45,740 nt of DNA from Bacilli bacterium (GTDB taxonomy: Bacteria > Bacillota_I > Bacilli_A > RF39 > UBA660): contig JAFXZI010000014.1 of assembly GCA_017541325.1 (NCBI GenBank), positions 1 through 45,740 on the forward strand, read 5' to 3'. The stretch's first letter is position 1, and every line of letters begins with the position of its first letter. A program made the translations under genes and the position numbers. Below, in pieces: positions 24,739-33,803 of this stretch. The notes under the pieces are model-generated. The model worked only from the letters and a program-made list of their open reading frames with translations, was not told the origin of the DNA and made no database searches.

Positions 24739-25263
24739 TTAATCACCTTCTATTAACAAACTATCTATTAAATTATTATCTATATCGTATAGATTAAATC
24801 TATTATTTTCATATATTATATAACTTCCATCTGTACCATCTCGAGGTAGAGAAAGACTTCCTGGATTAATATAATACTTATTATTTTCTTTTAAAAGCAT
24901 TCCTCTATGTGTATGTCCATATACTAAGATATCTCCATCGTTTAAAAACGGATGAATATCTCTATTATACCTATGTCCATGAGTTAAGTAAAAATTATGA
25001 TTATCAACGTTTTGTTTTAAATAACCATCTACTAGATTAAAGTAAAGTCTTCCATAAATATATGTATCATTATTTCCTTTCATACATATTATGTTAGATG
25101 CTTTACTATTTAATAAATCTTCTACTTCTTCACTATCCCATCCAGGAGAAAATAAATCTCCTAAGCAGAATATAAAATTACATTTTTCTTTATTATATAT
25201 ATCTAGTACTTTTTTTAAATTTTTACTAATTCCATGTATATCAGATATTATTAGTATTTTCAT
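24739..25263 (-). CDS. yfcE: YfcE/MJ0936-type metallophosphoesterase
   Basis: 174 residues. Calcineurin-like phosphodiesterase: motifs SDIHG (7-11), GDLF, GNND (63-66), THGH and GHTH, all metal ligands present. Hydrolyses small phosphodiesters in the cytosol; the natural substrate is unclear. It starts only 10 bp past the terminator of the acyl-CoA ligase, and I see no ribosome binding site before the ATG, so it could be leaderless or start weakly. folD follows directly. Confidence 0.9.
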   Translation of the reverse strand: MKILIISDIHGISKNLKKVLDIYNKEKCNFIFCLGDLFSPGWDSEEVEDLLNSKASNIICMKGNNDTYIYGRLYFNLVDGYLKQNVDNHNFYLTHGHRYNRDIHPFLNDGDILVYGHTHRGMLLKENNKYYINPGSLSLPRDGTDGSYIIYENNRFNLYDIDNNLIDSLLIEGD

Positions 25264-25265
25264 AT

Positions 25266-25291
25266 GTCAAAAAGAGAAGACTATTCTTCTC
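25266..25291 (-). terminator. Terminator after the acyl-CoA ligase
   Basis: 7-bp stem GAGAAGA/TCTTCTC (25274-25280 and 25285-25291), followed by TTTTTGA on the minus strand; it includes the last codons of the ligase and lies directly before yfcE. Confidence 0.75.
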
Positions 25292-27041
25292 CTTCGTATG
25301 GATCGTCTCCATTATCATCTGCTTGTAATGTTTTAAAATCAATTTTTCCTAAAAGTGTTTTAGGTAATGATTTACGATAAACATATTTATATGGACACTC
25401 ATAATGAGCAAGATGCTTCTTACAGAAAGATTTAATATCATTTTTGGTAAATATACTTGGATGATATCCTTCTTTTAAAACTATGAAGGCTTTTCCAACT
25501 TCCATTTTATATTTATGTGGCATTCCAACTACTGTACATTGAAGTACTGCTGGATGTGATTCAATTATTTCTTCAACATGTTGTGGATAAACATTATAAC
25601 CACTACTAATAATCATTCTTTTTATTCTTTGATCATAGAATAAGAAGCCATCTTCATCCATATGCCCCATATCACCAGTATGTAACCAAATATGTCCATC
25701 TTTATGAACTTGAAGCATTTCATTTGTTTCTTCTTCATTATTTAAATATCCCATCATAACAGTAGGACCACATATACAAATTTCTCCAGATTCATTTGGT
25801 TTTACTTCTTTACGGGTTACCCTATCAATTATTTTAATATAATTGTGTAAGAAAGGTATTCCTATACTTCCAGGTTTATGTACCTCTTTATAATCACATG
25901 ATACAGCACTCATAGCTTCAGTCATTCCATATCCTTGAGCTATTTCTATTTCACATCCATGTTCTTTTAAATAAGTATTAATTCTATTTTCTAAGGAAGG
26001 ATTTAAACTATCTCCTCCAGAAACAATATATTTAATACAAGATAAATCTAAATTTTTAACTTTATTAGTATTTAATAAAGCTTCAAATAAAGTAGGTACT
26101 CCCATTACGACATTTGGATGATGTTTATTAAGTAAAACATCAAACTTTTTAGCATCGAATGTAGGAAGTAAAATAGTTTGTACTCCAAGAGCATAAGCTG
26201 TATGCATTGTAACTCCAATACCAAATCCATGGAATATTGGCATTATAGTTAAGCACTTATCTCCTACTTTTAATCTTTTTAAAAATGTTTCTCCTTGAAT
26301 AATTAAAGCAGCAAAACTTTTGTTACTATTAACTATTCCTTTTGGTTTTCCAGTTGTACCACCACTATGAAGAATAACTGCAGGAGATTCACCATCAGTA
26401 TTAGAATCAGGAACAATTACATTTTTTCCATATTTTCTAACAAATGATTTCCATTTAAGATATTTATAATTATATTTAGGATTTTTATATTTATGTTTTT
26501 TAGTAAAGAAATATCCAATTTTCATATATAGAGGCATAGAATCAGCTGCTGATACACAAATTATTTTTTTTAAATTAGTTTCATCTTCAATATTACTAAC
26601 TTTTTCATAATCTAGGTCTATTGTTACTAAAAATTCACTATTACCTTCATTAATATAATTCTTTATTTCGGTTTCACCAGATAAAGGATGAATCATACTA
26701 GCAACTGCACCAATTTTATTCAAAGCATAAACTGCTGTTATTGCTTCAGGTGTATTAGGCATACAAATAGATACTATATCCCCTTTTCTAACTCCAGCAG
26801 CATAAAAAGCATTACTTGCTTTATTAATTAACTTAATAAATCTACTATATTTAATTACTTTTCCATAATAATTAATTGCTGGTAAATCATAAAATTTTTC
26901 ACAAGCAGAACTAATTTCTTCATACATTGTATTATTAGGTATTTTTTTATTCAATTCCTCTTCTGTAAAATATTTTTCCCAGCGTCCCTTTAATTTTTTA
27001 GGTTGCCCAATAAAAGGAATATGTAATATTGGTAATTGCAT
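25281..27041 (-). CDS. Acyl-CoA ligase (AMP-forming)
   Basis: 586 residues, class I adenylate-forming enzyme, probably joining a fatty acid to CoA through acyl-AMP. Motifs: phosphate loop HSGGTTGKPKG (225-235), VSGGDSL, the GYGMTEAM adenine motif, GEICICGPTVMMGY, HTGDMGHMD, the hinge DQRIKRM and the catalytic lysine near LPKTLLGKIDF. Family closest in look to long-chain FadD types, but the chain length is not readable by eye. The last 12 residues are acidic. The ATG follows GAGGTG. It is separated from the rubrerythrin gene by a terminator and probably forms its own unit. Confidence 0.9.
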   Translation of the reverse strand: MQLPILHIPFIGQPKKLKGRWEKYFTEEELNKKIPNNTMYEEISSACEKFYDLPAINYYGKVIKYSRFIKLINKASNAFYAAGVRKGDIVSICMPNTPEAITAVYALNKIGAVASMIHPLSGETEIKNYINEGNSEFLVTIDLDYEKVSNIEDETNLKKIICVSAADSMPLYMKIGYFFTKKHKYKNPKYNYKYLKWKSFVRKYGKNVIVPDSNTDGESPAVILHSGGTTGKPKGIVNSNKSFAALIIQGETFLKRLKVGDKCLTIMPIFHGFGIGVTMHTAYALGVQTILLPTFDAKKFDVLLNKHHPNVVMGVPTLFEALLNTNKVKNLDLSCIKYIVSGGDSLNPSLENRINTYLKEHGCEIEIAQGYGMTEAMSAVSCDYKEVHKPGSIGIPFLHNYIKIIDRVTRKEVKPNESGEICICGPTVMMGYLNNEEETNEMLQVHKDGHIWLHTGDMGHMDEDGFLFYDQRIKRMIISSGYNVYPQHVEEIIESHPAVLQCTVVGMPHKYKMEVGKAFIVLKEGYHPSIFTKNDIKSFCKKHLAHYECPYKYVYRKSLPKTLLGKIDFKTLQADDNGDDPYEGEE

Positions 27042-27085
27042 ATATAAGCACCTCTATTTCTACTAAAATAGTATATCATAATAGA

Positions 27086-27118
27086 TAAAAAAAAGACATA
27101 TCATAGATATATCTTTTT
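27086..27118 (-). terminator. Terminator after rubrerythrin
   Basis: 12-bp stem with one C-A mismatch (arms 27091-27102 and 27106-27117, AAAAGACATATC) and a T run on the minus strand. Confidence 0.75.
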
Positions 27119-27129
27119 ATATATTTTAT

Positions 27130-27672
27130 TTACATGTAATTATCTGCTTTAACTTCGAAATAAGCTTGAGGATGATTACATACAGGACATACTTTTGGAG
27201 CTTCTTTTCCTACACATACATGTCCACAATTACGACAGATCCAAATCTTTTCTCCATCTTTACTAAATACTAATCCACCTTCTACATTTTCAAGAAGTTT
27301 TCTATATCTTTCTTCATGTTCTTTTTCAATCTTACCTACTTCAGTAAATAAATAAGCTAAGCGATCGAATCCTTCTTCTTTAGCAGTTTTAGCAAACCCT
27401 TCATACATATCTGTCCACTCATAGTTTTCACCATCAGCTGCATCTTTTAAATTAGTAATTGTATCAGGTACATCTCCATCATGTAATGCTTTAAACCAAA
27501 GTTTTGCATGTTCTTTTTCATTGTTAGCAGTTTCTTCAAATAAAGCAGCAATTTGTTCATATCCTTCTTTTTTTGCTTTACTTGCATAATAAGTATATTT
27601 ATTTCTTGCTTGAGATTCTCCAGCAAAAGCAGTCATTAAATTTTGTTCAGTTTTACTTCCTTTTAATTCCAT
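27130..27672 (-). CDS. rbr: Rubrerythrin
   Basis: 180 residues. Removes hydrogen peroxide in anaerobes. Four-helix ferritin-like domain with di-iron motifs [10 protein letters not shown] (16-25) and [10 protein letters not shown] (50-59), then [12 protein letters not shown] (112-123), and a C-terminal rubredoxin domain with Cys pairs CRNCGHVC and CPVCNHP. Normal order and length. Strong AGGAGG site. Consistent with an anaerobic host. Confidence 0.96.
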   Translation of the reverse strand: MELKGSKTEQNLMTAFAGESQARNKYTYYASKAKKEGYEQIAALFEETANNEKEHAKLWFKALHDGDVPDTITNLKDAADGENYEWTDMYEGFAKTAKEEGFDRLAYLFTEVGKIEKEHEERYRKLLENVEGGLVFSKDGEKIWICRNCGHVCVGKEAPKVCPVCNHPQAYFEVKADNYM

Positions 27673-27709
27673 AATATCCTCCTAATTACAAATTATTATA
27701 TATATTTTT

Positions 27710-27967
27710 TTATTTACTTTCAATATCATTTATAATATATGAACCAAGTCTTTCTTTAATCAAAGTAATATATGAATAAATAATATCTTCATATTCAGAT
27801 TCATCAGTATAATTATTATCATCTATTGCTTTTTTTTCATATTTAATACCTTTTTTATCACATAATAACTCTAGAGTAGCTAGTACTAACTTTAATTCTT
27901 CTTTAGTCTTCTCTCTTTTACTATTAATAGGTAAATTATCATAAGCTTTTATTAATTCTTCAAACAT
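27710..27967 (-). CDS. Small acidic protein, last of a three-gene cluster
   Basis: 85 residues, not recognised. Mixed helical, charged, no signal or membrane segment. Begins 3 bp after the large gene stop (TAGATTATG, with AAGGAG inside the end of that gene), so it is cotranscribed and probably coupled. No clue to function apart from the neighbours. Confidence 0.65.
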   Translation of the reverse strand: MFEELIKAYDNLPINSKREKTKEELKLVLATLELLCDKKGIKYEKKAIDDNNYTDESEYEDIIYSYITLIKERLGSYIINDIESK

Positions 27968-27970
27968 AAT

Positions 27971-29719
27971 CTACTCCTTAGATACGACATAATACAAAGC
28001 GCTAACAAAAGTACTTTGTTCATCCCATTCTTTTTTCTTATCTAAATATTCATTTTCATATTCAGAAAGTTGTCCTTCTTCTTCATATGAAACTAGTAAT
28101 CTCTTCTCATGTAAAATATTATTATAAATACTATTAAGTAATGTTTGATATCCATCATATGATACATTTTCACTTCTAGTATATGTTTTATTTAGAATAG
28201 ATTTTGCTATCATTTCTTGAAGAACAGCAAGTGTTTTATTTTGAGCAATACGAGCTTCACGATATACTTCTTCTTTATTATCGTTTGTTCCTATTTCATC
28301 AACAAAGTTAGTATATATAATATTTCTTTTTAATTTCTTATATACTTCTGCTAAATCATCAACACTAATATTCTTAGCAATTATTTCTAGATCATACTTA
28401 TAATACTTACCATGGTTCATTGCACGATATTTAAACTCTTCTACTGCATGTGAATCTAAGAATTTTATTTCTTTATCTATAAGCTTATCAACTATAGTTT
28501 GATAATCAGGAATTAGTTTATCATTAGATAAATTCTTTTTCATTTTAGCAAAAGATGCTTTTTCTATTATTTCTTTTCTTGTTTTTTCATCCAATCCATT
28601 AAATAAATCCATAAAATTATGATAAGTATTCTTATATTTTTCTAATCTATTTTTAGAAGAATATAAATTATAAATAGTATACATACTTTCATAATTTTCA
28701 CTTTTATTAATTACATTAGCAGAGTTATGTGCAACAAATAATAATTCTTTAAACATAAAATCAGCAATATCGTATGCAAGTTCATTTAAAACTAATATTT
28801 CTTTTACATAATCATCTATAGAAGAAGTTTTATCTAATTTAAATTTATAATTTTCATCAAAATAAGAATTAATTATATTTACTTTTTTACTTTGTAAAGA
28901 ATTATTTCTAGGAATATCAAACTTAATTGTTTTTCCACTAAAATATTCTTTGTTTAATTTTTCAAATTCTTCTTCTAATAATTCATTTATTTTTATAATT
29001 TCATCTATAGAATCAGCTTTTGGTATAACAAAACCAAAACTTTTCATTTTCTTTTTATTTAATTTATATGAATTAATCTTATCTTTTAAATATGCAGATA
29101 CATCATTAATAATATTAGAGTCAATATCATATAAATAGATACTTTTTCTAACAAAAGAAGCTAGATAATGTCTATAAGGATATCGACTTGCTTTAAAAAA
29201 CAATTTATTAATATCACTTTCAATTAATTCTTTTTCTTCATTAGTTAGTTCTCTAGATTTTAATGGTTTAATATCATCTATATATCTACTAAAATAGTTA
29301 ATACCAGAAAAATCTAGAATAAATAGATCTATTATATCTAAATTTTTATATCTATTAGTTAATTCTATTTTTTCTTTACTTGATAATAATACTGGAAGTA
29401 ATCCATCTATTTTAAAAGTATTATAAAAAGATTCTTTTAGAATAGTTATTATATTATCTTTCTTTTCATGGTAGTAATCCATACTAAAAGAAGATAAGAA
29501 GTTAGGATCTATTACTATTATCTTATTTAAGATGAATTCTAATTTATCTGCCTTTCTTTTTAATTTTTGGTAGTATGCTTCATTGTTAATCGCTTTAATA
29601 CTGTTAGTAGAACTTACAAGTTTTAAAATCTCTTCAAAATATAAACTTACTCTTTTACTAACTGTTCTTTTTCCCGGCATGAAATAATTATAAAAATATT
29701 CAAATTCAGGGATATTCAT
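27971..29719 (-). CDS. Large protein of unknown function
   Basis: 582 residues, no domain recognised. Predicted mostly helical, rich in Lys, Glu, Asn, Leu and Tyr, without signal peptide or membrane helix, so probably cytoplasmic. The start ATG (29719) has GGAGAG inside the end of the preceding gene, whose stop lies one base upstream; a TTG four codons earlier is an alternative but overlaps that stop. It is the middle gene of a tight cluster of three, so the three probably work together. Confidence 0.7.
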   Translation of the reverse strand: MNIPEFEYFYNYFMPGKRTVSKRVSLYFEEILKLVSSTNSIKAINNEAYYQKLKRKADKLEFILNKIIVIDPNFLSSFSMDYYHEKKDNIITILKESFYNTFKIDGLLPVLLSSKEKIELTNRYKNLDIIDLFILDFSGINYFSRYIDDIKPLKSRELTNEEKELIESDINKLFFKASRYPYRHYLASFVRKSIYLYDIDSNIINDVSAYLKDKINSYKLNKKKMKSFGFVIPKADSIDEIIKINELLEEEFEKLNKEYFSGKTIKFDIPRNNSLQSKKVNIINSYFDENYKFKLDKTSSIDDYVKEILVLNELAYDIADFMFKELLFVAHNSANVINKSENYESMYTIYNLYSSKNRLEKYKNTYHNFMDLFNGLDEKTRKEIIEKASFAKMKKNLSNDKLIPDYQTIVDKLIDKEIKFLDSHAVEEFKYRAMNHGKYYKYDLEIIAKNISVDDLAEVYKKLKRNIIYTNFVDEIGTNDNKEEVYREARIAQNKTLAVLQEMIAKSILNKTYTRSENVSYDGYQTLLNSIYNNILHEKRLLVSYEEEGQLSEYENEYLDKKKEWDEQSTFVSALYYVVSKE

Positions 29720-29720
29720 T

Positions 29721-29972
29721 TTACTCTCCAATTATTTTTTTATTCTCTTTTCTTAATCTTTGAAGTTCAACATATTTTTTAGGAACTTCCATATATCCTT
29801 CAATAATATCATCGATTAAATCTAATTGTTCATCAATTGAGTCAAGAACAGTTTCAAGTTTTTCAATTTCTTCTTCTTTTCCTTGTCTTTCAAGTTCAAG
29901 TATTTCTTTTTCTATTTCTTCATATTTAGTTTCAAGTTTTTCTTTATACTTTCTTACTTCTTCTACGTTCAT
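29721..29972 (-). CDS. Short coiled-coil protein
   Basis: 83 residues. Nearly all one long amphipathic helix (VRKYKEKLETKYEEIEKEILELERQ and on), heptad-like, acidic/basic alternating. Predicted coiled coil, soluble. First gene of the unknown trio, AGGAGT site. A dimerising partner of the large neighbour is plausible; no direct evidence. Confidence 0.65.
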   Translation of the reverse strand: MNVEEVRKYKEKLETKYEEIEKEILELERQGKEEEIEKLETVLDSIDEQLDLIDDIIEGYMEVPKKYVELQRLRKENKKIIGE

Positions 29973-30001
29973 ACTACCAACTCCTCTATTATAATTATAA
30001 C

Positions 30002-30030
30002 AAAAAAAGTAGTTTTTTAAACTACTTTTT
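30002..30030 (-). terminator. Terminator of the miaB-GH25 operon
   Basis: 12-bp stem AAAAAGTAGTTT/AAACTACTTTTT (30004-30015 and 30019-30030) with a T run on the minus strand, just past the GH25 stop. Confidence 0.85.
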
Positions 30031-30044
30031 ATATCTATTTTTTT

Positions 30045-31256
30045 CTATTTATTTAAATACATAACATTTATGTCAACATCAGTATCTATTCCATCAATTT
30101 TTCCATTACTACATAGTTGCCAAATACTATATTTTTCTTTATATGTAGTATTACTAGTATAATGAGCAAGCCATACATTATGTTTTTCTTCTGTCCAAAT
30201 GTTTTCTAAATAATATTTACTACTATATAAGTACCCTTTATTATCATACTTTTCTACATAATCTAAGAAGGTATCCGCTACTTTAGTAAAATTATGATAA
30301 CTAAGATTTAATGTATTAAAATATGACCAACTTTCCCAGTCATAAGATATACCTAATTCAACAGTATAAGTACCTAAACTTTTAATAGCCCATGCTGCTT
30401 GTTCTTTTGCTTCTTCTTTTGTTGATGCATAAGTATAAACATATACTCCTACTTGTAATCCAGATGCTTTTGCATTTTTAATATTTTCTCCAAAATAAGG
30501 ATCAATTACCATCTCACCATGAAGACCTTTTTGATATCCAAGTCTAATTATGACAAATTCACATCCAGCTTCTTTTACTTTGCTAAAATCTATTTCACCT
30601 TGCCATTTAGACACATCTATTCCAATCATAGTTTGATCATTTTTATGTTTAGCAACAACATCTTTAAAATCAATTCTAACTCGATTAGATGTACTTGTTG
30701 AAACCGGCTTTTTAGTAGATGTTGCTTTAGGCTTTGGTTTAACAGTTAAAGTAAATTTTCTTTCTGTTTCATGTTCAGATGAATCTGTAATTTTATATGT
30801 TAAATGATATGTACCAACTTTATTAAAATCATACTCACCCAATATTTCTTTTTTGGGATTATCATCATAATTATCTCCTGCTAGAAATTTATTAATCAAA
30901 TCTATTTCTGTTCCTTCGGTAGTAGATATGCTACTTACAAATACTGTTGGTGCAGTATTATCTTCAACATTTATAGTTATTTTAGATTTATATCTCTTTT
31001 TATCTTTTATATATTTAATTTCTAATTCTTGGCTACCAACTTTTTCAGTATCTATAATCATATCTTCATTTAAAGAGACATTTGTTACTAAAGAAGATAG
31101 TTTTACCTCACTAAATACTTCTACATCGAAATTATTTGGATTAATTTCTATTTCTTTATATACATATTTATCCCAGTAAATATATATAGAAACACCAATT
31201 ACAATTAGTATTAAGATAACTATTAAAATAATTTTAACACTTTTCTTTAATCTCAT
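30045..31256 (-). CDS. Membrane-anchored GH25 lysozyme with Ig-like domain
   Basis: 403 residues. N-terminal membrane anchor (about 9-27), then a bacterial Ig-like/DUF5011-type region (roughly 35-173), a Thr/Ser/Pro/Lys linker (174-191), and a GH25 muramidase domain (about 209-403). Catalytic residues are visible: GIDVSKWQG (Asp214) and YDWES (Asp306, Glu308). GH25 enzymes cut peptidoglycan between MurNAc and GlcNAc. The ATG is contiguous with the dxs stop, with ATGGAG ahead, so it is translated with dxs. Probably acts at the outer face in wall remodelling. Confidence 0.92.
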   Translation of the reverse strand: MRLKKSVKIILIVILILIVIGVSIYIYWDKYVYKEIEINPNNFDVEVFSEVKLSSLVTNVSLNEDMIIDTEKVGSQELEIKYIKDKKRYKSKITINVEDNTAPTVFVSSISTTEGTEIDLINKFLAGDNYDDNPKKEILGEYDFNKVGTYHLTYKITDSSEHETERKFTLTVKPKPKATSTKKPVSTSTSNRVRIDFKDVVAKHKNDQTMIGIDVSKWQGEIDFSKVKEAGCEFVIIRLGYQKGLHGEMVIDPYFGENIKNAKASGLQVGVYVYTYASTKEEAKEQAAWAIKSLGTYTVELGISYDWESWSYFNTLNLSYHNFTKVADTFLDYVEKYDNKGYLYSSKYYLENIWTEEKHNVWLAHYTSNTTYKEKYSIWQLCSNGKIDGIDTDVDINVMYLNK

Positions 31257-33119
31257 TTAAAACTCCATCTTATTCTTTATTTCATTATAAATTGATAAAG
31301 AATCTAAGCCATATTCTTTTTCAATTTCTGATACATTTCCTTGTTTAATAAATTCTTCTGGATATCCAAAAGATATAAAATTAACATCTTTTATATCTTT
31401 ATCTATTATTAATTCTTTAATACGCGATGAAAAACCTGATGTTAATATATTATCTTCTATTGTAATTATATTATGAGTCTTTTTAATAGAATTTTCAATT
31501 ATTTTAGTATCAATTGGTTTTAAAAATCTTGCATTTATAACTTCAGCATTTATATGATCTTTTTTTAGTAATTCTTCTACTTCCATAGCACGACTTACCA
31601 TTTTACCAATCGCAACTATTGTAAGATTATCTCCTGTTGTTAATACTTCTGGTTTACCACAGGCAATATTTGTATGTTTTTTAAAACTTCTAGATTCTCC
31701 TCCACGAGGAAATCTTATAACAACTGGTTTATTTTCTTTTAGAGCATACTCTAACATATCATCAAGTTCTTGAAAATCTTTAGGTGCCATTATTGTTAGA
31801 TTAGGTACGATTCCTAAAAATGATAAATCAAATAAACCTTGATGAGTTTCACCATCTTGTCCAACTATTCCCGCACGATCAACAATCATAACAACTGGTA
31901 AGTTTTGAGTTGCAATATCATGAATTATTTGGTCATATGCTCTTTGATAAAAAGATGAATAAATAGATACAACTGGTTTTAATCCTTCACGAGCAAGTCC
32001 TGCTGCAAAAGTTAAAGCATGTTGTTCTGCAATACCTACATCAAAAAAACGATTTGGAAAACGACTAGCAAATGTAGTTAATCCTGTTCCTGATTTCATC
32101 GCAGCACATACTGCAACTATTTTTTTATCTTTTTCTGCAAGTTTTACTAACTTTTCACCAAATGCTTTTGAATAATCTTTTTGTTTTTCTTTTAAATCTT
32201 TTCCTGTTTCTATATCAAATGCACCAATACCATGAAAACGATCTGGATTTTCTTCTGCATATTTATATCCTTTTCCCTTTTTAGTTACTACATGAATAAG
32301 TACTGGTCCTTTAATCTTTTTACTCATTTTCATAATACTTTCTAATTGTTCTATATTATGTCCATCAACTGGTCCTAAATAAGTAAATCCAAGATCTTCA
32401 AATAACATATTAGGAAGAAGTATTTGTTTAAACATTCTCTTTACTTTACGAGATATTTTAACCATTCCTTTACCAATTACAGGAACATGATCAAATCCTC
32501 TTTTTATTAAATCATTTGATCCAGTATGTAATCTACTACTTCTAATACGTCCTAAACTAACTGAAATACCACCAACATTTTTAGATATACTCATTTCATT
32601 ATCATTTAGAATAACTGTAATATTCGTTTTAGAATAACCACAATCGTTAAGAGCTTCAAATGCCATTCCTCCAGTTAATGCACCATCTCCTATAACTGCA
32701 ACTACATTATGTTGTTCTCCTTTTAAATCTCTTGCTTTTGCCATACCTAAAGCTGCAGAAATAGATGTACTAGAATGTCCAGTTCCAAAACTATCATAAA
32801 TAGATTCATTTATTTTAGGAAAACCACTTAATCCATCTTTTTGTCTCAATGTTTTAAACTCTTCTCTTCTTCCAGTTAATATTTTATGTGCATAAGTTTG
32901 ATGCCCAACATCCCAGACAATTTTATCTTTTGGGGCATTATAAACACTATGAAGTGCTATAGTAAGTTCAATATCACCTAAATTAGATGCTAAATGTCCT
33001 CCTGTTTTAGATACAACATCTAGAATGTATTCTCTTAACTCTTCACTTAATTTTTCCTTTTCTTTTATAGATAATTCTTTTAAATCGTTAGGACTATCTA
33101 TTTTATTTAAAATATCCAT
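31257..33119 (-). CDS. dxs: 1-deoxy-D-xylulose-5-phosphate synthase
   Basis: 620 residues, normal length. Condenses pyruvate and glyceraldehyde 3-phosphate with thiamine diphosphate, first step of the MEP isoprenoid route. The TPP motif GDGALTGGMAFEALND...NDNEMSIS, the HQTYAHKILTGR, GHSSTSISAALG and DRAGIVGQDGETHQGLFD segments are all intact. AAGGAGGGG precedes the ATG. It lies between an RNHCP gene and the GH25 lysozyme in one operon. Confidence 0.97.
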   Translation of the reverse strand: MDILNKIDSPNDLKELSIKEKEKLSEELREYILDVVSKTGGHLASNLGDIELTIALHSVYNAPKDKIVWDVGHQTYAHKILTGRREEFKTLRQKDGLSGFPKINESIYDSFGTGHSSTSISAALGMAKARDLKGEQHNVVAVIGDGALTGGMAFEALNDCGYSKTNITVILNDNEMSISKNVGGISVSLGRIRSSRLHTGSNDLIKRGFDHVPVIGKGMVKISRKVKRMFKQILLPNMLFEDLGFTYLGPVDGHNIEQLESIMKMSKKIKGPVLIHVVTKKGKGYKYAEENPDRFHGIGAFDIETGKDLKEKQKDYSKAFGEKLVKLAEKDKKIVAVCAAMKSGTGLTTFASRFPNRFFDVGIAEQHALTFAAGLAREGLKPVVSIYSSFYQRAYDQIIHDIATQNLPVVMIVDRAGIVGQDGETHQGLFDLSFLGIVPNLTIMAPKDFQELDDMLEYALKENKPVVIRFPRGGESRSFKKHTNIACGKPEVLTTGDNLTIVAIGKMVSRAMEVEELLKKDHINAEVINARFLKPIDTKIIENSIKKTHNIITIEDNILTSGFSSRIKELIIDKDIKDVNFISFGYPEEFIKQGNVSEIEKEYGLDSLSIYNEIKNKMEF

Positions 33120-33136
33120 AAGCCCCTCCTTAGATG

Positions 33137-33454
33137 TTAACTATTTTCTTTCATTATTCTTAATATCTCATCAAAATTATCATCAACAGCCATTTTGTTT
33201 CTTTTTATTTCTCCGCATTTATTACATTTGTAAACTATTTTTAGTTCATCCTTTTTACCTTTTTCAACTGCAATAGGTTCAAGTATTCCTAAGCATTTAC
33301 ACATCCTATCTCCAGGATTTATATCTACATGTTTAGAACATAGACAATAAGGACAATGATCTCTTGCAGTATAACCAAGTGGTTTAACTAGTTTAGAACA
33401 AACAGAACAAGTAAATTCTTCATCAATCATTGTAAATTTCTTAGTATCAAACAT
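33137..33454 (-). CDS. RNHCP-domain zinc-ribbon protein
   Basis: 105 residues. Cys pairs CSVCSK, the family core ARDHCPYCLCSKHVDINPGD (RNHCP in most members), CKCLG and CNKCGEI, then the NKMAVDDNFDE end. Matches the RNHCP family, putative zinc-binding, function unknown. Here the first residues of the hallmark read RDHC, not RNHC. Lies 7 bp after ricA and 17 bp before dxs. Confidence 0.88.
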   Translation of the reverse strand: MFDTKKFTMIDEEFTCSVCSKLVKPLGYTARDHCPYCLCSKHVDINPGDRMCKCLGILEPIAVEKGKKDELKIVYKCNKCGEIKRNKMAVDDNFDEILRIMKENS

Positions 33455-33461
33455 ATTAACC

Positions 33462-33803
33462 TCAATTCATCTTTTCATTAAGATATTTTTCTATAACTAT
33501 TTTTATTTCTTGATATGTATTATCAAGTTCTTCTAATAATTCATTATATTCATTGTATATTGGATAACTGTACAACTCATCTTTTAATACTTGATACTTA
33601 TTATTTAAATCAGTTGTATCTAAATCCATTTCTTCTTTTTTTACTAATTCTTGTTGAATACTTTTAATTTCATTTATTAAATTCATTAATTCATCGTTAT
33701 TATTCATTTGTTCTTCTACTAAAAGAAATCTTTTATATGTTTTTGATTCTTTAATATAATCTATTATTTCATCTATTTTATTAAGAACTTTATTCTCCAA
33801 CAT
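33462..33803 (-). CDS. ricA: YlbF/YmcA (RicA)-like protein
   Basis: 113 residues, helical, of the YlbF/YmcA family (core ESKTYKRFLLVEEQMNNNDELMNLINEIKSIQQE, shown here in part). In Bacillus ymcA (ricA) sits just downstream of miaB, as here; RicA with YlbF and YaaT guides RNase Y processing. Start chosen at the ATG 33803 overlapping the miaB stop by 14 bp, with GGTGA ahead, and not the upstream frame inside miaB. The partners ylbF and yaaT are not in the window. Confidence 0.8.
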   Translation of the reverse strand: MLENKVLNKIDEIIDYIKESKTYKRFLLVEEQMNNNDELMNLINEIKSIQQELVKKEEMDLDTTDLNNKYQVLKDELYSYPIYNEYNELLEELDNTYQEIKIVIEKYLNEKMN

